Shown here piece by piece: positions 59,453-64,000 of a stretch of 64,000 bases of DNA. The first letter of the stretch is position 1. Every line of letters begins with the position of its first letter. The stretch is taken from positions 2,852,001 to 2,916,000 of the forward strand of contig CAWIED010000001.1 of the NCBI GenBank assembly GCA_963835085.1. Direction: 5' to 3'. The notes under the pieces are model-generated. The model was not told the origin of the DNA. It did no database searches and saw only the letters and a list, made by a program, of their open reading frames with translations. The position numbers were made by a program, and so were the translations under genes. Source of the DNA: JBDIAG01 sp963835085 (GTDB lineage: Bacteria > Actinomycetota > Actinomycetes > Actinomycetales > CAWJMD01).

Positions 59453-60546
59453 CCGCTCACCTCGCGAGCTGCCCGGTAGAAGTCGGCCCAGCCCGCACGC
59501 TCGCGCACGACGGTCTCGAGGTACTCCGCCCAGATCACCTGGTCAGACACCGGATCTTTCACCACCGCACCGAGAATGCCGCCGGCTACGTCACCTGCTC
59601 GCAGAACCCCGTCTCCGAAGTGGGCGGCCAGCGCCAATCCTCCCGTGACCACCGAGATGGCCTCAGCCGTCGACAAGGTGCCCGAGGGCGACTTCAGGGC
59701 CGTACGTCCGTCTTCGGTGACTCCGGAACGCAACTCTCGGAAGACCGTCACCACCCGTCGGATCTCCTCGGCGGCCGCGGGCACATCGGGGAGCTCGAGC
59801 GAGGCGCCCAGTTGTTCGACGCGGCGCGAGACGATGTCGACCTCGTCGTCGTGACTGGCCGGCAACGGCAGCACCACGGTGTTGAAGCGGCGGCGCAGCG
59901 CGCTGGAGAGCTCGTTGACCCCGCGATCGCGATCGTTGGCGGTGGCGATCAGGGTGAACCCCTTGGCCGCCTGCACCTCCTGGCCGAGCTCGGGAATGGG
60001 CAGCGACTTCTCAGACAGGATGGTGATCAGCGCGTCTTGCACGTCGGAGGGAATGCGGGTCAACTCCTCGATGCGGGCCACCCGCCCCTCGCGCATCGCC
60101 ACCATCACCGGCGACGGCACCAGGGCCGCCGCGCTCGGCCCCTCGGCAAGCAGCCGGGCGTAGTTCCACCCGTAGCGCACGGCCTCCTCCGGGGTGCCGG
60201 ACGTGCCTTGCACGAGCAGGGTCGAGTCGCCGGAGACGGCTGCGGCCAGATGCTCCGACACCCAGGTCTTGGCCGTGCCGGGCACTCCCAGCAGGAGCAG
60301 TGCCCGGTCGGTGGCCAGCGTGGCCACCGCCACCTCGATAAGCCGTTGCGGCCCAACATATTTGGGCGTGATCACGGTGCCGTCGTCGAGAGTCGCGCCG
60401 AGCAGGTACTGCACGACCGCCCACGGCGAGAGCCGCCACGACGGTGGCCGCGGCCGGTCGTCGGCGGCGGCCAAGGCAGCCAGTTCCTCCGCGAACGTCT
60501 GTTCCGCGTGCGGGCGGAGCAGGTGCTCGGTGGGGGCGTCGCTCAC
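59449..60546 (-). CDS. MoxR-family AAA ATPase
   Basis: The 365-residue ATPase has Walker A GVPGTAKT (residues 87-94), a Walker B region in VARIEELTRIP, and the sensor-1 stretch IATANDRDRGV, with the arginine-finger region following in SSALRRRF. MoxR ATPases remodel partner complexes together with VWA proteins. The GTG overlaps the DUF5691 stop as GTGA, with AAAGGAGA just upstream. Confidence 0.9.
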   Translation of the reverse strand: MSDAPTEHLLRPHAEQTFAEELAALAAADDRPRPPSWRLSPWAVVQYLLGATLDDGTVITPKYVGPQRLIEVAVATLATDRALLLLGVPGTAKTWVSEHLAAAVSGDSTLLVQGTSGTPEEAVRYGWNYARLLAEGPSAAALVPSPVMVAMREGRVARIEELTRIPSDVQDALITILSEKSLPIPELGQEVQAAKGFTLIATANDRDRGVNELSSALRRRFNTVVLPLPASHDDEVDIVSRRVEQLGASLELPDVPAAAEEIRRVVTVFRELRSGVTEDGRTALKSPSGTLSTAEAISVVTGGLALAAHFGDGVLRAGDVAGGILGAVVKDPVSDQVIWAEYLETVVRERAGWADFYRAAREVSG

Positions 60547-62258
60547 GGGCGGTCTCCTTTGGCGGGATTCGATGGTTGCGCGGTGTGGTTGGGCTCGGCA
60601 GCCCGGGCGACGAGGCCGTGGATGCGCGCGCGGAGCCGGTGCAGGTTGGCAGCGTCCTCCAAAGCCTGCGCCGCGACGCGCGATCCGGTGCGCGTGGCGA
60701 CCCTGACGGCCGCCTCGTGCAGGGCACCCGCGAGCAGGGGCGGCTGCTCGCGAGCGAGCCGCTCGGCAGCCGTGCGCACCAACGGCTGGGTGCGCCGAGT
60801 GGCGGCCCACCGAGCACATTGGGCGATGAGGGCAGCGCAGAGCTCGTCGGTGATCGGGAAGTTCAGTGCCTTCAACCAGGCGTCGACGAGGTCACCTTGC
60901 TGAGGCCCTGCCGTGTCGAGCAGGATGCGCGTGGCTTCGTGAGCGGCTGCCGGGCTCAGCAGCCCGGCGATCCCGGGTAACTGCTCGATGAGGGCCGGCG
61001 GCCATGGTTGGTGCGCGACGAAAGCGTGCGCCCAGCCACGGTTCGACTCCATCACCACCCTGTCCAGCAGGGCCTGGTGGATGACGTAGGTGAGGTGGCC
61101 ACTCGAATCGAGCGCCGGCCCAGGCCCTGGCGGCTGATCGATGACGCGATCGACGTCACGGTTCGCCCGGAGCAGAGCCGCCAACGGCCTGTCGATGAGG
61201 CGTTCAGCAGTGCCGCCAGCCGCACTCGCTGCGAGCACCTGGGCGTACGGATACTGCTCCCAGTGCGCCAGCGGGGTGCTCTCCAGCACCCGATACAACG
61301 CGGCGCCCCGTTCGCCGAAGGCCCGCAGCAGGGCGGGCGGGTGCTCGGCGAGCCCATCTCGCCGCTCGCTCTGGTCGAACTCGGCGGGCCAGGTGAGACT
61401 CCACGCCAAGCCAGCCCCCGCCGGGGCCAGGTGCACCCATCGTTCGGCGCGCCGACGCATCCGCTCGACGAAACTCGACCCGGGACGGCCGGCCAGCACC
61501 GCGCGAGCAGCCCGCCTGACGTCTCGCGACCGCGCGTCGAGAGCGGCCTCCAGCGCCTCGTCCTCCAGCTCGCAGGCCGGGCTCTCGTCGGCGAGCAGCG
61601 CGATCATCCGAACCCGGAAGTCCGGTGGTTCGCAGGCGCCCCGCAGCACGTCGCGGCACAGCGCACCAGCCTGTTGAGGATCCACCTGCCGAAGCGCCGC
61701 CAACCAGTCGAGCCGCTGCTGGGCCGTTCCCGTACTCCACACCGAGCCGGGTTCGCCGTCGTGGCCAACCGATTGCAGCGCAACGGCTCTGGGCTCTACG
61801 GCGCCGAGAAGAGAGTTCCATTCCGGGTTCAGCCTCGCGAGCCGAAGGCCGATGGGTCCTGCGGCGGCCATCAGATCGCGGGCAATCTCTGGAAAGCGCA
61901 CACCGGCATGCATCAGGTCGACCAGCGAACCGCCCGGCAGCCGGAGGTTGTGCCTGCGCGCCAGACGGAGGATCTCGGCATAGGTCTGCCGGCTCACGTC
62001 CAACCCGAACACCTCGGACGGGATGACAGCCCGCGGATCGATCGGCACTGGATCGCGCACGGGTGGCCCCATCACGAGCTGCGCCCCCGCCCGTCGGGCC
62101 ACGGTGGCCAGGGCCGCAGCGTCCAGCAGCAGCTCCGCGGGATTGCCTCCCAGGCCCACCGCGTCGAGGCCGAGGTCGTCCATCAGTTCCGACGGCTGCA
62201 CCGCGCGACGCGCTGTGCCCTGCACCGCCGAGGCCACCAACGACTCCCACGTCGTCAC
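60543..62258 (-). CDS. DUF5691 family protein
   Basis: The 571-residue protein is largely helical and leucine- and arginine-rich with HEAT-like spacing over residues 150-540, and its N-terminus TTWESLVASAVQGTARR is the DUF5691 start. The function is unknown; scaffold for the AAA/VWA pair is a guess. The GTG overlaps the SWIM gene stop as GTGA. Confidence 0.75.
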   Translation of the reverse strand: MTTWESLVASAVQGTARRAVQPSELMDDLGLDAVGLGGNPAELLLDAAALATVARRAGAQLVMGPPVRDPVPIDPRAVIPSEVFGLDVSRQTYAEILRLARRHNLRLPGGSLVDLMHAGVRFPEIARDLMAAAGPIGLRLARLNPEWNSLLGAVEPRAVALQSVGHDGEPGSVWSTGTAQQRLDWLAALRQVDPQQAGALCRDVLRGACEPPDFRVRMIALLADESPACELEDEALEAALDARSRDVRRAARAVLAGRPGSSFVERMRRRAERWVHLAPAGAGLAWSLTWPAEFDQSERRDGLAEHPPALLRAFGERGAALYRVLESTPLAHWEQYPYAQVLAASAAGGTAERLIDRPLAALLRANRDVDRVIDQPPGPGPALDSSGHLTYVIHQALLDRVVMESNRGWAHAFVAHQPWPPALIEQLPGIAGLLSPAAAHEATRILLDTAGPQQGDLVDAWLKALNFPITDELCAALIAQCARWAATRRTQPLVRTAAERLAREQPPLLAGALHEAAVRVATRTGSRVAAQALEDAANLHRLRARIHGLVARAAEPNHTAQPSNPAKGDRP

Positions 62259-63595
62259 GCCAGCACTCCCAGCTGCGTGGTGCCAGCCGAGCCGCTGCCG
62301 GACATCGTGGCCAACGGCAACCAGCCCGACGGTGTCCACTCCAGCAGAGTGGGCCGGGCCACGCCGAGGCACAGCGAGAGCCATGTCCAGTGCTGGGCGC
62401 CCAGCAGCGGCAACTCGGTGCCATCGGTGTCGACGCCTACCCAGCGCCTGTCGTCGCGCTGAATCGGCTGCGCGGCGACGAAAGCGGTGACGGCTCGCGT
62501 CCAAGGGTCGAGGGCGAGCGCTGCCGCGACCTTGGCGACGGCCTCGCGCGCTGTGCGCTCGGGCGGAGCGGGAAAGGCAGGTAGGGCTGCATGCCGGTTG
62601 CCAAGGACTGCGCGCCAGGGTCGCGCTCCCGGGTAGAAGTGCAGCTCACCGTCGAAGGCATCGCCGGCGGCCAAGGAATCGTCCAGAGGTTGCCCCCCTG
62701 CCGCGTAGGAGCGGATCGTCGCCATCCGATTCGTTTGCTGGCCATGGAGGTACACCGAACGCTGGATGAGGTTGTCGAGTTCGGTATCGCGCACCGCGTA
62801 GACGGCCCAGTGATCGCGCACCGCAGCGGTAGACCGCACAGCCTCGGTGGCCACGGGATAGCCCACGTGCGCACGGACCGTGGCCGCCATCGCGGGATAC
62901 CCCGCGTCGAGTTCAGGCAGGCGCGCATGTGCCCGCGCCAGCAAACGCAGGAGGGCGAACTCTTCCAGCAGACGATCGGGCCAGCCGGGCCCGCTCAGGA
63001 TCACCCCCGGCAGCCGCCACAACCAGGACGACACCGCAGGTGCCTGCGCGTCGACCATGCGGGCCGCCACCGCGGAGAAGGAGTAGGGCTTGCCCTGCAG
63101 GCCGGCCAGGCCTCCGCGAACCTGATCGGTCAACCATCGATCGAGCTCTGCGAGCCCGGCAGAGACCCGCTGCGCGCGTGCCTCGGCCCGCTCGGCCGCC
63201 GCCTGTTCGTCGCGTGGCTTGGCGGGTGCCGCAGCTTTCGCCGCCTGTTTCTCGGCCCGCTCGGCGCGGCTGCTCAGCCATGCCAGGACGTAGTCGGCAG
63301 GCTCCCCGGGCCGCACAGCCCCCTCCGCCCAACGCAGCAGCAGGCTCAGACTGTGTTTGCACGGGAACTTCCGACTGGGACACGAGCACTGATAGGCAGG
63401 ACCGTTGAGAGCGACCACCGTGCGGTACGCAGTCTTGCCCGAGCCCTTGCACTGCCCCCACACCGCTGACGCCGAGCAGCCTTCCTCGCTCCACCCCGAG
63501 CCGAACGCCAGCCTGCGCGCGGCAGTGATCGACGCGGCGTCGGGAGCCAGCCCCTCTACCCGCTCACTCGACCATCGACTGAGGGTTTCAGACAC
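62255..63595 (-). CDS. SWIM zinc-finger protein
   Basis: The 446-residue protein has the SWIM motif CSC...CKH (Cys69, Cys71, Cys78, His80) in an N-terminal region flanked by YRTVVALNG and SLSLLLRWAEG, then a helical C-terminal part. SWIM domains bind zinc and often nucleic acid or protein partners. It is the first gene of the five-gene cassette. The GTG at 63595 lies seven bases downstream of TACGCT and so may be leaderless; in-frame GTG at 63601 and ATG at 63625 are less favoured. Confidence 0.85.
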   Translation of the reverse strand: MSETLSRWSSERVEGLAPDAASITAARRLAFGSGWSEEGCSASAVWGQCKGSGKTAYRTVVALNGPAYQCSCPSRKFPCKHSLSLLLRWAEGAVRPGEPADYVLAWLSSRAERAEKQAAKAAAPAKPRDEQAAAERAEARAQRVSAGLAELDRWLTDQVRGGLAGLQGKPYSFSAVAARMVDAQAPAVSSWLWRLPGVILSGPGWPDRLLEEFALLRLLARAHARLPELDAGYPAMAATVRAHVGYPVATEAVRSTAAVRDHWAVYAVRDTELDNLIQRSVYLHGQQTNRMATIRSYAAGGQPLDDSLAAGDAFDGELHFYPGARPWRAVLGNRHAALPAFPAPPERTAREAVAKVAAALALDPWTRAVTAFVAAQPIQRDDRRWVGVDTDGTELPLLGAQHWTWLSLCLGVARPTLLEWTPSGWLPLATMSGSGSAGTTQLGVLA

Positions 63596-63602
63596 GTTCA
63601 CG

Positions 63603-63608
63603 AGCGTA
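63603..63608 (-). promoter_or_regulatory. -10-like element TACGCT before the SWIM gene
   Basis: On the minus strand TACGCT lies seven bases before the GTG at 63595. This would drive the whole five-gene cassette. Confidence 0.4.
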
Positions 63609-63667
63609 GCCAGAACCACCGACATTCCTGCTGGCGATGGCGACCAGCCGGTTGCCTCGAGGCATCA

Positions 63668-64000
63668 CTACCGAGAGCCGGAGGCAGGAGAAACCCGCAG
63701 CACCTGATCGTCCACGCCATTGTCGGTCGTGAGGTAGAGCGCACCGTCGGCGCCCGTTCGCGCGGCCCGCAACCGGCCATGCGTCTGGTCGAGTTCCTTC
63801 GGCACCGTAACCGAGCGCACCGTGCCGTCACCGGCCAGGTCGAGCAGCATCAGGTGCTCCCCTTTCAGCGCCGCGACCGCCAGCCGACCGTTCAGCTCGC
63901 CCCACTGCTCACCTTCGAGAAACGCCGCCCCCGAGATGGCTACTGTGGAAGAACCGGAACTCCACACCGCCGGGATGGAGCCCTTGATCGCCGGGTCGGT
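63668..64000 (-). CDS. Aldose-sugar dehydrogenase-like protein (PQQ-dependent family), 3' part only
   Basis: The visible frame is open to the window edge and gives 110 residues: PAVWSSGSSTVAISGAAFLE, RLAVAALKGEHLMLLDL, LDQTHGRLRAARTGADGALY and LTTDNG, the C-terminal blades of the soluble-glucose or aldose-sugar dehydrogenase beta-propeller. The N-terminus with the PQQ site is outside. The stop at 63668 is 60 bases from the SWIM start region. Confidence 0.8.
   Translation of the reverse strand, partial: TDPAIKGSIPAVWSSGSSTVAISGAAFLEGEQWGELNGRLAVAALKGEHLMLLDLAGDGTVRSVTVPKELDQTHGRLRAARTGADGALYLTTDNGVDDQVLRVSPASGSR

Noticed and set aside
1..64000. tRNA, rRNA or riboswitch genes
   Set aside because: No cloverleaf, rRNA-like sequence or recognisable riboswitch core was seen in the intergenic regions; a covariance search would be decisive.

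Overview
The window is about 64 kb of high-GC chromosome from an actinobacterium. GC-rich codons, many GTG and some TTG starts, dense ATGA and GTGA overlaps, a complete 14-gene nuo operon, a menaquinone (not ubiquinone) locus, a DtxR/IdeR-type iron box and several apparently leaderless starts all fit. Gene content and order suggest Propionibacteriales or a close relative, but this cannot be proved from the sequence. I see no rRNA, tRNA, CRISPR array, integrase or intact insertion sequence.

Region by region. 1-8.6 kb: the 3' end of an enoyl-CoA hydratase gene, a short-chain cis-prenyltransferase, a repeat-rich gap, a hemolysin-III-type membrane protein, a DUF255 thioredoxin-domain protein, a MetF-like protein, an ATPase gene remnant, a Uma2-family protein and a CPBP membrane protease. 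8.8-15.7 kb: two TerD-domain proteins in tandem, the second with an FtsK-like C-terminus lacking a Walker A motif, then serA, an App1-like phosphatase and a RarD-type transporter. 15.7-33 kb: nuoA-N on the minus strand, translationally coupled at its end to a polyprenyl diphosphate synthase. 33-44.6 kb: the menaquinone locus (menJ-like reductase, menG, menF, menD, menC, menB) with a CsbD-like protein, a 5'-3' exonuclease, a FabH-like ketosynthase and a degenerate-Nudix (NrtR-like) regulator. 44.6-45.5 kb: a decayed stretch with a dispersed repeat and remnants of the Hen1/Pnkp RNA-repair cassette. 45.5-53.5 kb: a glycoconjugate-type cluster (small membrane protein, membrane-anchored molybdopterin oxidoreductase, polyprenol-linked mannosyltransferase-like protein, epimerase with a metal-ribbon-like insertion, GT2, DUF2064, methyltransferase), followed by a two-component system. 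53.5-55.6 kb: two small unknown genes (one frameshifted) and a frameshifted siderophore-interacting protein behind an iron box. 55.6-63.6 kb: a coupled five-gene cassette SWIM / DUF5691 / MoxR AAA / DUF5682 / VWA. The window ends inside a sugar dehydrogenase gene.

How the parts connect. NDH-1, the polyprenyl diphosphate synthase, the men genes and the MenJ-like reductase together make, modify and use menaquinone; menA and menE are not in the window. The glyco cluster probably builds or modifies an envelope polymer, and an OmpR-like direct repeat in its divergent promoter suggests control by the adjacent two-component system.

The most unusual material is the repeat landscape: (i) inverted repeats that begin at or next to stop codons, (ii) a 160-bp element present twice, (iii) a 73-bp tandem repeat with a lone copy 33 kb away, (iv) a 530-bp segment with near-perfect terminal inverted repeats, and (v) a 25-bp perfect inverted repeat. 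Candidate undescribed systems are the SWIM-DUF5691-MoxR-DUF5682-VWA cassette, the molybdoenzyme/glycosyltransferase cluster, and the TerD proteins with their apparently ATPase-dead FtsK-like domain.
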